Source: Arthrobacter sp. AFG20 (lineage in GTDB: Bacteria; Actinomycetota; Actinomycetes; Actinomycetales; Micrococcaceae). Taken from it: DNA of 64,000 nt. Below, one piece after another: positions 7,988 to 17,168 of this stretch. The position numbers were made by a program, and so were the translations under genes. The stretch covers positions 62,001-126,000 of the forward strand of contig NZ_PJMC01000002.1 of NCBI RefSeq assembly GCF_002892795.1, written 5' to 3'. Below the pieces are notes generated by a model. The model had not been told where the DNA came from and did no database searches. It saw nothing but the letters and a program-made list of their open reading frames with translations. How positions within the stretch are numbered: position 1 is the stretch's first letter; each line of letters starts with the position of its first letter.

Positions 7988-9475
7988 TCAGACTTTGTAG
8001 TCTGGGTTCTGAAGCCGGCCGTCTATCTTGCGGGGGATGCGCAGGGGGTTGGTGTCCTGCAGTTGGCCGGGCAGGAGGTGCTGGGGCAGGCCCTGATATG
8101 CGACAGGTCGCAGAAAACGGAAGATGGAGGCGGTTCCGACGGACGTGGATGTCACTGAGGTGCTCGCCGGGTAGGGGCCGCCGTGTTGCTGGGCGTGGGT
8201 GACCGACACGCCGGTCGGCCATTGGTTCCATAGGATACGCCCGGATTTGCGGGCGAGCAGGCGAATCAGTTGCGGGGCGATGTCATCGTCGTCTTCCCCG
8301 TGCACGGTGGACGTCAACTGTCCGTCGATGATCCGCGCGATCTGGAGCAGTTCGGATTCGTCCTCGTAGCTGACCACGAGGGCGGCCGGACCAAAGCACT
8401 CCGCGAGGAGTTCCTCGGGTTCTGCCAGTACACGGGCTGCGGTGGTGTGCAGGAGGGTCGGCGCCGGCGGGTTCTCATACGCTGCCGGCCCCAGGACCAG
8501 GGGCTCAACATCGTCGTGTCCGCTGAGTGCCTGCAGGGCTTCGACGTAACCGGACTGGATGCGCTCGTTCAGCAGCACGGCGGCGGCGGGGTGCGCGGCG
8601 GCAGCGAGGCGGCCGGGGATGTCTGATTCGGCAGGTACGAGCAGGATGCCCGGTTTTGTGCAGAACTGGCCCGCTCCGAGCGTGTAGGAGTTCACGAAGT
8701 CGGTCACGATCTGTCCGCTCCTCTTTTGGGCGGCTGCGCGGGTGACGAAGGTGGGGTTGACGCTGCCCAGTTCTCCGTAGAAGGGAATCGGGTCAGGCCT
8801 GGAGTTGGCGAGGTCGAACAGTGCCCGGCCGCCGGGGATGGAGCCGGTGAATGAGCTGGCCTTCACCCTTGGATCAAGCAGCGCGTCGCGTCCGGCCTGG
8901 GTGCCGAAGATGACGTCGAAGAGCCCTGTGGGGGCTCCGGCATGTGCGAGGGCGGCTGCCACGACGTCTCCCGTTCGCTCTGAGAGCCGGGGATGACCCG
9001 AATGTGCTTTGACGATAACGGGGCAGCCTGCGGCCAGAGCGGAGGCGGTGTCTCCGCCTGCGACGCTGAAGGCAAACGGAAAGTTGCTGGCTGAGAACAC
9101 GAGCACGGGACCTAGGGGCTCCAGAGTGCGCCGGATCTCGGGCCGCGGCCCCATGCCCCAGATCGGATCGGCATGATCGATCCGTGCGTCCAGGTAGCTT
9201 CCTTCTTCCAGGACTTCGCCGAATAGCCGTAGCTGGAAGGTGGTGCGTTTCAGTTCACCTCTCAGCCGGGCTTGGGAGAGGTGGGTCTCCTCGTGGGCGG
9301 TTTCGATGAGTTCGTCTGCCGCGCTGTCCAGCTGGTCGGCGACGGACAGGAGTACTGTGGCGCGCTCCTGGGGAGTGGTCTCAGCCCAGATGCCGGCCGC
9401 GTCTGCTGCCCGGGCAAGAATGCTGTTAAGCCTGTCGGTACTGGTGGGGGCGGGTGTGGTACTGGTCAGTGCCAT
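7988..9475 (-). CDS. Aldehyde dehydrogenase, NADP-type (alpha-ketoglutaric semialdehyde dehydrogenase-like)
   Basis: About 495 residues with the aldehyde-dehydrogenase core: FSASNFPFAFSVAGGDTASA, the coenzyme loop SSFTGSIPGGRALF, the general base in PFYGELGSVNP (Glu ~235) and the catalytic Cys in GAGQFCTKPG (Cys ~272). These loops, especially SASNFPFAFS and GQFCTKPG, are typical of the group that includes 2,5-dioxovalerate dehydrogenases. The start is uncertain: ATG 9475 has GAGGA upstream, while frames from 9490, 9493 or 9517 have no clear site. It follows the CoA-transferase gene on the same strand and should oxidise an aldehyde, perhaps made by the island's zinc alcohol dehydrogenase, to an acid. 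Confidence 0.87.
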   Translation of the reverse strand: MALTSTTPAPTSTDRLNSILARAADAAGIWAETTPQERATVLLSVADQLDSAADELIETAHEETHLSQARLRGELKRTTFQLRLFGEVLEEGSYLDARIDHADPIWGMGPRPEIRRTLEPLGPVLVFSASNFPFAFSVAGGDTASALAAGCPVIVKAHSGHPRLSERTGDVVAAALAHAGAPTGLFDVIFGTQAGRDALLDPRVKASSFTGSIPGGRALFDLANSRPDPIPFYGELGSVNPTFVTRAAAQKRSGQIVTDFVNSYTLGAGQFCTKPGILLVPAESDIPGRLAAAAHPAAAVLLNERIQSGYVEALQALSGHDDVEPLVLGPAAYENPPAPTLLHTTAARVLAEPEELLAECFGPAALVVSYEDESELLQIARIIDGQLTSTVHGEDDDDIAPQLIRLLARKSGRILWNQWPTGVSVTHAQQHGGPYPASTSVTSTSVGTASIFRFLRPVAYQGLPQHLLPGQLQDTNPLRIPRKIDGRLQNPDYKV

Positions 9476-9567
9476 GGGTTCCTCGGTCATCATTGGCGGG
9501 AGTGGTGCGCACTGCAATGCACGGCGCTCTCCGGTGGATTTGGAGTGGATAGTTTGCCGGTTCCGCT

Positions 9568-10758
9568 TTACAGGGGCGGCCAGCTGAGGCCGGTGACGGC
9601 TGTGCGGTCGCTCTGGGCTGCGACCCTGGCTGCGAGTTCAGGGTCAAGGCCCTGACGGACCAGCACCTTTTCGGTGCGCGGCTCCATGTCGGTCTGGCGG
9701 CGTTCCGGACCGTCGTGGAACGCCGGAATCACGGGTACCGAATCCAGGGTGAAGCCGGGATCCCGACTGATGATCTGCTCGAACGAGGCCAGTTCGTGTG
9801 GCTCCAGGACGGGGGTGACGCAGGCGTCGACCTCGGCGAAGATTCCGGCCCACTCCCCCATCGTTTTTGTGGCGAATGCGCCAGTGAGTGACTCTTCGAT
9901 GGACGGCCACGTTGCCCGGTCGAAATGGTCCGGTACTGCCCCCAGGTTAAGGGTGTTCCACAGTTCTGCGAAGAAGGCCGTTTCGAGGGCTCCGACCGCT
10001 ACATAGCGGTTGTCTGAGCAGCTGTAGCACCGGTAGAACGGTGTGGTGCCTGTCAGGACACCCTCGCCCCGGCGGGGCAGCGTCGGGGTGTGCCAGTCAG
10101 CAAAGTTCATCGCCATCATGGACAGGACCCCGTCCACCATGGCTGAGTCGATATAGCGTCCCTTGCCCGTGTTGGACCGCTCGTAAAGGGCGCTGACGAT
10201 GCCGAAGGCAGAGAGCATGCCCCCGCCGCCCAGGTCGGCGACAAGATTCAACGGAGGAACCGGCGGCTGGCCGGCCGGCCCAAACGTCCCTAGGGCCCCG
10301 GCAGCGGCAAGGTAGTTGATGTCATGCCCGGCGCGCTGGGCCAGTGGCCCGGTCTGGCCGTAACCCGTGACGCTGCAATAGACGAGGCCGGGATTGATTT
10401 CGGACAGCTCCCCGTAGCCTGCGCCCAACCTGTCCGCCACGCCTGGGCGGAAGCCCTCCATGAAGACGTCGGCTTCGGAGACCAGCTGGCGCAGGGCCTG
10501 CCGGCCGTCATCGCTCTTGAGGTCAAGGGCGATGAATTCCTTTCCCCGGGACAGTGACGGAACCGGGAGGCCGGAGCGGCCTCCGCCGATGACGATTACT
10601 TCGGCGCCCAGGTCGGCCAGAAGCATGCTCGCGTAGGGTCCGGGCGCGAGGCGGGTCATGTCCAGCACCCTGATTCCGGCCAGGGGACCTGCCGGGTCGC
10701 TGACGTCCGCGCCGCTAATCTGCGGGCTGTCGATTGCTCGCGTTGATGCTTCAATCAC
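9568..10758 (-). CDS. Class III CoA-transferase family, alpha-methylacyl-CoA racemase-like
   Basis: A 396-residue CaiB/BaiF protein starting at GTG 10758, eight bases after AAGGAG. The N-terminal Rossmann half has VLDMTRLAPGPYASMLLADL. The residues that define racemases of this superfamily are present: the His-Asp pair in AGHDINYLAAAG (residues 145-146), the Asp in NLVADLGGGG (175) and the Glu in VAVGALETAFF. This favours epimerisation at the alpha carbon of 2-methylacyl-CoA esters over CoA transfer. With the acyl-CoA synthetase and dehydrogenase nearby, it fits oxidation of a 2-methyl-branched acid, where one stereoisomer must be inverted. It sits between the MFS transporter and aldehyde dehydrogenase genes. 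Confidence 0.85.
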   Translation of the reverse strand: MIEASTRAIDSPQISGADVSDPAGPLAGIRVLDMTRLAPGPYASMLLADLGAEVIVIGGGRSGLPVPSLSRGKEFIALDLKSDDGRQALRQLVSEADVFMEGFRPGVADRLGAGYGELSEINPGLVYCSVTGYGQTGPLAQRAGHDINYLAAAGALGTFGPAGQPPVPPLNLVADLGGGGMLSAFGIVSALYERSNTGKGRYIDSAMVDGVLSMMAMNFADWHTPTLPRRGEGVLTGTTPFYRCYSCSDNRYVAVGALETAFFAELWNTLNLGAVPDHFDRATWPSIEESLTGAFATKTMGEWAGIFAEVDACVTPVLEPHELASFEQIISRDPGFTLDSVPVIPAFHDGPERRQTDMEPRTEKVLVRQGLDPELAARVAAQSDRTAVTGLSWPPL

Positions 10759-10875
10759 GTGGGTTACTCCTTGTTCATGCGATGTGTGGTCGTGGCCCGG
10801 GCTACGGACGGTTTGCCCGTGCTGGCCGCGGCTGTGTGTGGGCCTCCGGGCAGTTTTTCGAGGCCACGGTGGTTC

Positions 10876-12243
10876 CTAGAGGGGGGTCTTCAGGTGCTGG
10901 CTGGTTGTGTCGGCGTTGTGCGTGCTGTCCGCGCCGGCGGCCGGCGGCTCCTGGTCGTATTTCTTTCCGAGCTCGGAAAGACCCAGCCGGTGGGTTTCCT
11001 TCATGGCGATCACGCAGATCACCGAGATGACGCACATGGCAATCATGAACAGGGCTACGCCTTCATAGGATCCGGTCTCGGCGATCACGTATGCGGCGAC
11101 AATGGGTGTCGGGGCACTGGCGGCGAGGGTGCCGATCGTGTAGCCGAAGGAGATGCCGGTGTAGCGGATTTTCGTCTCGAATGCCTCGGCGAAGAACGCG
11201 GCCAGCGGTCCGTAGGAGGTGGAGAATGCGAGGCAGAAGACCACGAACCCCAGCAGTGCCAGGATGTAGGAGCCGCTGTTGACCAGCCAGAACCACGGGA
11301 ACGTGAATAGGAGCATGGCGATGACGCCGCCGAGGAAGACGGGCTTGCGGCCGAGTTTGTCCGACAGTTTTCCGAACAAGGGCAGGGCGAAGAACGTGAC
11401 GGCCATGGAAATCAGGACGATGCTCAGCATTTCGTTACGTGAGAAGCCGACCGTCTGGACGCCGTAGCTGAGGCCGAACACAGTGGCCCCGTAGAAGGTG
11501 ACGCCGATTGCGAAGTAGGATCCGCAGATCAGGAGAATCTGCTTCGGGTAGTGGCGAAGGACGACGGCGATGGGCATCTTCTCGGTCTTTTCCTGCCTTT
11601 TCAGCTCGTCAAATACGGGACTTTCAACGACCTTCAGACGGACAACCAGACCGATCACCACAAAGACCCCGCCGACCAGGAACGGGATGCGCCATCCCCA
11701 GGCGAGGAAGGATTCGGACGACAGACTCGCCATGAGAAGGAAGACCGCGTTGCCCAGCATCAGACCGGCGGGAACGCCCATCTGTACCCAGCTGCCGTAG
11801 TAGCCGCGCTTGTTGGCAGGGGCGTGCTCCACGGTCATCAGGATGGCACCGCCGACCTCGCCGCCCAGCGCAAGTCCCTGCACGAAGCGCAAGGTGACCA
11901 GGACGATGGGCGCTGCGACGCCGATGGTCTGGTAGGTGGGAAGAAGGCCGATTGCCAGGGTGGTGAGGCCCATCAGCGTCAAGGTGATGATGAGCATGGA
12001 CTTCCGGCCGATCCGGTCGCCGAAATGGCCGAACAGGATTCCGCCCAGTGGTCGGGCGATAAATGCCGCGGAGAACGTGGCGAACGCCAGCAGCGTCCCG
12101 ACCAGCGGGTCGAAGTCGGGGAAAAAGATCTTGTTGAACACAAGCCCTGCGGCCGTGCCGTAGATAAAGAAGTCGTACCATTCGACCGTGGTGCCCACAC
12201 CACTGGCCAAACCGACTTTCTGCATTTGGGACATTCTGGACAT
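10876..12243 (-). CDS. MFS transporter, metabolite:proton symporter family
   Basis: A 455-residue, 12-helix inner-membrane carrier of the MHS branch of the major facilitator superfamily (relatives: ShiA, KgtP, ProP). It shows the family opening GTTVEWYDFFIYGTAAGLVF, the loop 2-3 motif GHFGDRIGRKSMLI, its repeat KLSDKLGRKPVF and RFVQGLALGGEVGGA in helix 4. Such carriers import organic acids or small zwitterions with protons. A strong AAGGAGG precedes the ATG by seven bases. It heads the minus-strand operon with the racemase-like and aldehyde dehydrogenase genes, opposite the zinc alcohol dehydrogenase, and its promoter region carries two IclR-type palindromes. It is the likely uptake system of the island. 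Confidence 0.9.
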   Translation of the reverse strand: MSRMSQMQKVGLASGVGTTVEWYDFFIYGTAAGLVFNKIFFPDFDPLVGTLLAFATFSAAFIARPLGGILFGHFGDRIGRKSMLIITLTLMGLTTLAIGLLPTYQTIGVAAPIVLVTLRFVQGLALGGEVGGAILMTVEHAPANKRGYYGSWVQMGVPAGLMLGNAVFLLMASLSSESFLAWGWRIPFLVGGVFVVIGLVVRLKVVESPVFDELKRQEKTEKMPIAVVLRHYPKQILLICGSYFAIGVTFYGATVFGLSYGVQTVGFSRNEMLSIVLISMAVTFFALPLFGKLSDKLGRKPVFLGGVIAMLLFTFPWFWLVNSGSYILALLGFVVFCLAFSTSYGPLAAFFAEAFETKIRYTGISFGYTIGTLAASAPTPIVAAYVIAETGSYEGVALFMIAMCVISVICVIAMKETHRLGLSELGKKYDQEPPAAGADSTHNADTTSQHLKTPL

Positions 12244-12320
12244 GCGATGGCCTCCTTGCCATTTGGGTGGGAAGGCTTAGTAATCTGCGTTCCCGAAAAA
12301 TCAACCGAACCGCGCGTCTA

Positions 12321-12344
12321 ATATTTCAGACGGGTTCTGGTATG
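12321..12344. promoter_or_regulatory. Candidate IclR operator 1 (near MFS gene)
   Basis: Reads ATATTTCAGACGG, two variable bases, then TCTGG: the reverse-strand form of the site at 12512-12535 with only a few changes. It lies about 80 bases before the MFS ATG. It is the least symmetric of the four copies in the island. The rest of the 461-base divergent region holds no gene. Confidence 0.55.
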
Positions 12345-12511
12345 TGGACAAATCGTTGCACGGGGTCAGTCGCGAGGTCAACCCCCTCGTCTTGCTTGTC
12401 GGTAAGCGGCGACATGGAAGCGCCGAGCGGGCCCGAGGTGAGTGGGCATGAAGAATTATGCCGACCTCCGAAGTGCTTGACGGCGCCGGGAATGATTACT
12501 AGGCTGTTTGT

Positions 12512-12535
12512 TATTCCAGACACCGTCTGAAATAT
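12512..12535. promoter_or_regulatory. Candidate IclR operator 2 (MFS / alcohol dehydrogenase divergent region)
   Basis: Core TTCCAGACACCGTCTGAAAT: arms TTCCAGAC and GTCTGAAA pair with one mismatch around ACC. Together with the copies at 12321, 14661 and 14724 it defines a repeated operator placed only in the two divergent promoter regions of the island. Confidence 0.6.
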
Positions 12536-12704
12536 CGTACACAATCGGGGAGGGCCCCGATTGAACCGCGCGGCTGTGGTTGGGACGCAGAGTTGCGGAA
12601 CCGACTAACCACAGCGCAGGGCCGCACCGGAGGGACCAGAGGCATGAACCGCGAAGCGGTGCCATTCTGGCCGCCGGGATGATCCACACCACGAGGAGAC
12701 CACC

Positions 12705-13883
12705 ATGAAAGCAGCCGTCCTATTTGAGGCCAGGACCCCGCTCCGCATCGTAGACGTAGATCTGGAGCCTCCCCGTCGGGGCGAAGTCAGGATCCGCATC
12801 CAGGCGGCGGGGGTGTGCCACAGCGACCTTCACTATATGAACGGGGACCTGAACGGGAAGCTTCCTGCCGTCCTTGGGCATGAGGGGGCTGGCATTGTGG
12901 TGAGCGTCGGTGAAGGCGTGACACGAGTTGCCCCGGGGGATTCTGTCATCACTACCTGGCGTCCCCGCTGCGGCGACTGTGAATTCTGCACCAGCGGGCG
13001 CCCCGCTTTGTGCGTGGCCGGCAAGGTGCAGGCAAGCACGGGCGGTCTCGTGGACGGGACTTCACGCCTGAGCCTGGACGGGCTGAAGGTCCACCACCTT
13101 ATGGGCGTTTCGTGTTTCGCTGAAGAATGTGTGGTCTCCGAGCGTTCCGTGATCCGAATTTCATCGGAGATACCGCCGGAAATCGCCGCCATTACCGGAT
13201 GTGCCGTCATTACCGGCGTTGGAGCAGCACTGAATCTGATGAAGGACTCCACTGGGGAGGCGGCCCTCGTCATCGGAGCCGGCGGGGTCGGACTGAGCGC
13301 CATCATGGGTCTGAACCTTATTGGTGCGCATCCCATTATCGCAGTGGACACCGTCGACGCCCGGCTCGACCTTGCCCGCGAGGTCGGCGCTACGCACACG
13401 ATCAACCCTGTGACGGAGGATCTGGAAGCGGAGATCGCACGGATATGCCCGAGGGGGCTCAAATGGGCGCTGGATGCGGTTGGAATCCCCGCCACTCTCG
13501 CCCAGGCAGTGAACAACGTCGGAACCTCCGGCACCGTAGTGGCCGTGGGTCTGGGCCGGGCAGGAACATCCTTCGAGGTTCCCGTCAACACCCTCGTCCA
13601 GCAGGAAAAGCGCATCATAGGAAGCCTCTACGGCTCCTCCAACACCCTGGTACAGGTACCGAAGATCCTCGAGCTGTACACGGCGGGCAAGCTGCCGCTG
13701 GAGCGGCTGGTCGGCGACAGGTTCGACCTTTCGCAGATCAACGAAGCGTACGAAGCGCTGTCCACCGGAGCAACGGGACGCGCCGTCATCCTGCCCTCAG
13801 CCGACGCTCCGGACTATCGTGTGGACAGCGACCCCAGGTTCGTCGAAATCTCCCGGGCCCCCTTGACGACCAGCTTGACATAG
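12705..13883 (+). CDS. Zinc-dependent alcohol dehydrogenase (MDR family)
   Basis: A 392-residue class III-like alcohol dehydrogenase. Catalytic zinc ligands are visible as Cys38 (AGVCHSD) and His59-Glu60 (LGHEGAG), the structural zinc site as Cys89, 92, 95 and 103 (CGDCEFCTSGRPALC), and the NAD site as VIGAGGVGLSAIMG. GAGGAG precedes the ATG. The last ~20 codons overlap the 3' end of the convergent IclR gene by 70 bases, which is unusual and may mean the two genes dampen each other's transcripts. It is transcribed away from the MFS operon with shared operators and should interconvert an alcohol and the aldehyde handled by the island's aldehyde dehydrogenase. Confidence 0.88.
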   Translation: MKAAVLFEARTPLRIVDVDLEPPRRGEVRIRIQAAGVCHSDLHYMNGDLNGKLPAVLGHEGAGIVVSVGEGVTRVAPGDSVITTWRPRCGDCEFCTSGRPALCVAGKVQASTGGLVDGTSRLSLDGLKVHHLMGVSCFAEECVVSERSVIRISSEIPPEIAAITGCAVITGVGAALNLMKDSTGEAALVIGAGGVGLSAIMGLNLIGAHPIIAVDTVDARLDLAREVGATHTINPVTEDLEAEIARICPRGLKWALDAVGIPATLAQAVNNVGTSGTVVAVGLGRAGTSFEVPVNTLVQQEKRIIGSLYGSSNTLVQVPKILELYTAGKLPLERLVGDRFDLSQINEAYEALSTGATGRAVILPSADAPDYRVDSDPRFVEISRAPLTTSLT

Positions 13884-14590
13884 TCCTCCTTCTGCTTCTC
13901 GCCCCATCGCAGAGTGGGGGTGGAGATGCTCATGGCAGCAACGCAGGCGCCGGAGCGGTCAAAGATGGGGGCAGCGACACAGGCGACATTCTCATTGGAT
14001 TCGCTGTTCTCCTCGGCCCATCCCCGTTCCCGCGTCGTCGCCAGCTCGGCCAACAGACGCTCACGGCTATTGATGCTTTGCGCAGTCATGGCAGGAAGGG
14101 CCGCATCATCAGGAAACAGGGCGTCCAGCTCTTCGGGAGCCAATGACGACAGCAACATCTTTCCTCCGGCGGTGCAGTGGGCGGGGAGACTGCTCCCAAC
14201 ATCGGAGACAAGGCGAATGGAATGCGTGCTGTCAATCCGCACGATGAACACGGCAAACCGTCCCTCCCTGACGACGATCTGCACGGTCTCTCCGCACTCC
14301 GCGGCGACCTTGCGGGCACTGTCCCGACCCAGGGCAGCCAGGTCCAGTCCACGTTCGTACGCACCGCCCAGGCGGAACGCCCGGACCCCGAGGACGTAAC
14401 GGCTCGGTGGTTCCGAAACCGCCTGGAGGTAGCCACGATCCGCCAGGGCACCAACCAGCTCATGGGCGCTGGCCCGGGGAATACCGAGTTTCTCGGTGAT
14501 CTCGGGAACACGGAGACCATTATTCGGCTCCAAAAACAACTCGAGAATATCCAGGCCCCGCCGAAGCGCGGGGGCGGTGGTGCGGTTCAT
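13814..14590 (-). CDS. IclR-family transcriptional regulator
   Basis: A 258-residue regulator: N-terminal winged helix with LRVPEITEKLGIPRASAHEL, then the IclR effector domain with the typical LPAHCTAGGKMLLSSL and ENVACVAAPIFDRSGACVAA. I use ATG 14590 (MNRTTAPALRRGLDIL) because GGGGAG precedes it and IclR proteins start shortly before this helix. It is divergent from the GH88-like gene and convergent with the zinc alcohol dehydrogenase. Two palindromes of one type lie directly upstream and two more before the MFS and alcohol dehydrogenase genes, so it probably controls itself and the whole island in response to a pathway acid or glycoside product. Confidence 0.88.
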   Translation of the reverse strand: MNRTTAPALRRGLDILELFLEPNNGLRVPEITEKLGIPRASAHELVGALADRGYLQAVSEPPSRYVLGVRAFRLGGAYERGLDLAALGRDSARKVAAECGETVQIVVREGRFAVFIVRIDSTHSIRLVSDVGSSLPAHCTAGGKMLLSSLAPEELDALFPDDAALPAMTAQSINSRERLLAELATTRERGWAEENSESNENVACVAAPIFDRSGACVAAMSISTPTLRWGEKQKEDYVKLVVKGAREISTNLGSLSTR

Positions 14591-14660
14591 GTTCTCCCCA
14601 ATCCTGAGTCGGGCGTCGTCGGCCGGTAGACGCACCACCGGCCAAACAGTAAGCTTTATA

Positions 14661-14684
14661 AATATCGGACACCGTCTGAAGTAT
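14661..14684. promoter_or_regulatory. Candidate IclR operator 3
   Basis: Contains ATCGGACACCGTCTGAAGT, matching the 12512 site at nearly every core position. It lies about 70 bases before the IclR ATG and 80 before the GH88-like ATG, inside an AT-rich promoter patch (AAGCTTTATAAATAT). Confidence 0.6.
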
Positions 14685-14723
14685 CAGACAGAATCATACA
14701 CCCGTTTCACAACCAACAGACCG

Positions 14724-14743
14724 TACCAGACACGGTCTTACCG
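14724..14743. promoter_or_regulatory. Candidate IclR operator 4
   Basis: TACCAGACACGGTCTTACCG: same half-sites AGAC/GTCT and spacing as the other three copies. It ends about 18 bases before the GH88-like ATG, where binding would block its promoter or ribosome-binding region. Confidence 0.5.
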
Positions 14744-14761
14744 ACTGAACAAAGGAGTTGC

Positions 14762-15913
14762 ATGTCGTCGTCACAGTTTTTGGAAGCCCAGTCGCGGATG
14801 CTTACACGCATTCAGGCCACTAGGGACGCCGGGCTTCCCGGTGTTCCGCACTGGGCGGACACGGAGACCGGAGAATGGACTATCACCCCTGATGGGGACT
14901 GGACCGGTGGCGGCTGGGTTGGGCAGCTGTGGCTGGCCAACAGCATCGACCCGGCCAGGTTCAGCCTCACGGACGCACACCGCGCCCTTGAGCTGATCAC
15001 ACCACGGATGTTCAAACAGACCGTCTTTAAGGGGTACGGCTTCTACTGCGGCGCCGCAATAGGAGACCTCCTCACCGGCGATCCGCACGCTCGCGAAACA
15101 GCCCTGCAGGCGGCAAAGTCCCTCGCAGAGATGTTCGATGAACGGCTCGGACTCATACCCTTGGGTGAGGATGCCGAGGAGGCGTCTTCGACGGGTGCGG
15201 CTGAAAGCAGCATCGACTCTCTTCTGGCCAGCCCCCTCCTGTTCTGGGCGGCATCCGAACTGGGCGATGCCCGCGTGGAGGAAGTGGCCATCCGCCACAC
15301 TCAAAGAGTGCTCGAGAATCACGTGAGGGAGGACGGCTCGGTCGTCCAGTCATCCACCCTGGACCCCTCGACAGGTGCCGTCCTGAAAACCCATACCCAC
15401 AAGGGCTATAGCAACACCAGTACTTGGGGCCGCGCCCAAGCGTGGGCCATGATTTTCAGCGCCCACGCTGCGGTCGTGCGCCCCGCTGAACCCGTGTGGC
15501 GCGAATACGCACGTCGCACGGCTGACTGGTGGATCGACAACGTTCCGGCGGACAAAATTTCCTTCTGGGATTTCTCGGACCCGGACATACCTGACACAAG
15601 CCGCGATACTGCCGCCAGCGCCATAGCCACTGCGGCCTTCCTCCGGCTCAGTCATGCCTTGGGGGCCAAGGACGGCTCACGCTACGCACAAATTGGCCGA
15701 GAGACGGCATCAGCACTCGTCTCCGGCTACCTGACGCCCTGCCGCCCGGACGACACCCGGCCTAGCGGCATCCTGACCGGAGGCTGCTTCACCCGCAGAA
15801 GCACAGTCAGAAGCGTAGACGCAGCAACCGACGTTGAACTCATCTTCGGCAGCTACTTCCTGTTCGAATCGTTGGCTGTTCTCACCGGGTCCATCCCCGC
15901 CGGCCGCATATAA
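14762..15913 (+). CDS. Glycoside hydrolase, GH88 (unsaturated glucuronyl hydrolase)-like
   Basis: A 383-residue alpha/alpha-barrel protein without signal peptide. It follows the GH88 pattern: ESSIDSLLASPLLFWA (family form IDxLLNLPLLYWA, whose Asp is the catalytic acid), VREDGSVVQSSTLDPSTGAV, HKGYSNTSTWGRAQAWAM (family QGYsdxSxWARGQAW) and a C-terminal RDTAASAIATAAFLRLS. GH88 enzymes hydrate the double bond of 4,5-unsaturated uronic acids and so release the sugar. A second conserved Asp normally found in an HDxGF motif appears to be replaced (KGYGFYCG), so the reaction may differ. It starts with AAAGGAG upstream, divergent from iclR, and leads the plus-strand group with a CoA-transferase. No polysaccharide lyase is nearby. 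Confidence 0.75.
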   Translation: MSSSQFLEAQSRMLTRIQATRDAGLPGVPHWADTETGEWTITPDGDWTGGGWVGQLWLANSIDPARFSLTDAHRALELITPRMFKQTVFKGYGFYCGAAIGDLLTGDPHARETALQAAKSLAEMFDERLGLIPLGEDAEEASSTGAAESSIDSLLASPLLFWAASELGDARVEEVAIRHTQRVLENHVREDGSVVQSSTLDPSTGAVLKTHTHKGYSNTSTWGRAQAWAMIFSAHAAVVRPAEPVWREYARRTADWWIDNVPADKISFWDFSDPDIPDTSRDTAASAIATAAFLRLSHALGAKDGSRYAQIGRETASALVSGYLTPCRPDDTRPSGILTGGCFTRRSTVRSVDAATDVELIFGSYFLFESLAVLTGSIPAGRI

Positions 15914-15950
15914 CCCCGCCCCGAAACCCAGGCACAGGAGCAGAACCACC

Positions 15951-17168
15951 ATGACCGCTATCCGATCACTCCCGCTGACAGGCATCCGCATTCTGGACTT
16001 CAGCCAAGTGCAGTTCGGCCCGATGGCAACACAGATCCTCGCCGACTTTGGCGCCGAGGTGACAAAGGTCGAGCGTCCGAAGCTCGGCGACATCAGCCGC
16101 ACCATCGACGTCCGATCCAGCGGCATTGAAGACAGTGCCAGCTTCCTCGCTGTGAATCGCAACAAACGATCGCTCGTCCTGGACATGAAGAACCCACGCG
16201 CCATGGGCATCGTTCACGAGCTGCTGGAAAAAACAGATGTCATCGTCATGAACTTTCGCGCAGGTGTGGCCGAACGCATGGGCCTCGGCTACGACGCCCT
16301 GCAGGAGAAGTACCCAGGCCTGATCTACGCCTCCGGCACAGGCTTTGGCGAGAGCGGTCCAATGAAAAACATGGGCGGACAGGACATGGCGCTCCAGTCC
16401 TTCAGCGGATCCACCTGGCACAACAGAGACGACACGGGCCGCCCCGGAATATTCCCGATCCCCTTCGTCGACTTCGGAGCAGGCATGGCCCTCGTGCAGG
16501 GGATCCTGATGGCTCTTGTCGAGCGATCAGCCTCGGGCAAAGGGCAACGAGTCGACGTATCGCTGCTGGACACCGCTCTGTTCGCCCAAATGAACGAATA
16601 CACACAATGGATGATGAGGCGCTTCGAGATCAACTGGGAAAGGGACAACCTCGTCGGCTCCTTCAAGACCTCCGACGGATGGATAAACATCGTCGGGCTG
16701 TTCCGCCCGGACCCCCTCGAAGCAGTATGTGATGCTCTGGGCATTGATAACCTCACCATCCGACCCGAATTTGCAACCTCGGAACTTCAGATGGAAAACA
16801 GGGAAGCCCTGTGGTCGATTCTGGACCACGAACTGAGCAGGTTCACCACCGACGAAGCCGTTCAGAAACTCAGCGCCCGCAGCGTCCTGTGCGCACCGGT
16901 GCTGGACTACGACGAAGTACTGGCCCACCCCCAGGTCATAAACAACGACATCATCCGAACAGTGGACCACCCAACCGCCGGACCCATCAGAGTCATAGAC
17001 AACCCGATCCGCCTGTCCGCCGCAGGCAGCAGGAAGTACTCCCCCGCACCCCTGCTCGGACAGCACTCGGAGGAAATCCTGGCCGAGCTCGGCTACTCAT
17101 CCGCCGAGATCGATGAACTGCGCGTCGACGGCCTCATAAGCAGCCCCTCCCGACCCAGCTTCGCTTAA
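15951..17168 (+). CDS. Class III CoA-transferase (CaiB/BaiF, formyl-CoA transferase type)
   Basis: A 405-residue CoA-transferase. The opening ILDFSQVQFGPMATQILADF is typical, and the nucleophilic Asp of true transferases is visible in MGGQDMALQSFSG (Asp145), where the racemase-like paralogue in this island has His-Asp. It should move CoA between two carboxylic acids. ATG 15951 is used, with CAGGAG ten bases upstream; a longer frame overlaps the hydrolase gene implausibly. It follows the GH88-like gene by 37 bases and is probably in its operon. It offers an ATP-free way to activate the same pathway acid, or to hand CoA back at the end. Confidence 0.87.
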   Translation: MTAIRSLPLTGIRILDFSQVQFGPMATQILADFGAEVTKVERPKLGDISRTIDVRSSGIEDSASFLAVNRNKRSLVLDMKNPRAMGIVHELLEKTDVIVMNFRAGVAERMGLGYDALQEKYPGLIYASGTGFGESGPMKNMGGQDMALQSFSGSTWHNRDDTGRPGIFPIPFVDFGAGMALVQGILMALVERSASGKGQRVDVSLLDTALFAQMNEYTQWMMRRFEINWERDNLVGSFKTSDGWINIVGLFRPDPLEAVCDALGIDNLTIRPEFATSELQMENREALWSILDHELSRFTTDEAVQKLSARSVLCAPVLDYDEVLAHPQVINNDIIRTVDHPTAGPIRVIDNPIRLSAAGSRKYSPAPLLGQHSEEILAELGYSSAEIDELRVDGLISSPSRPSFA

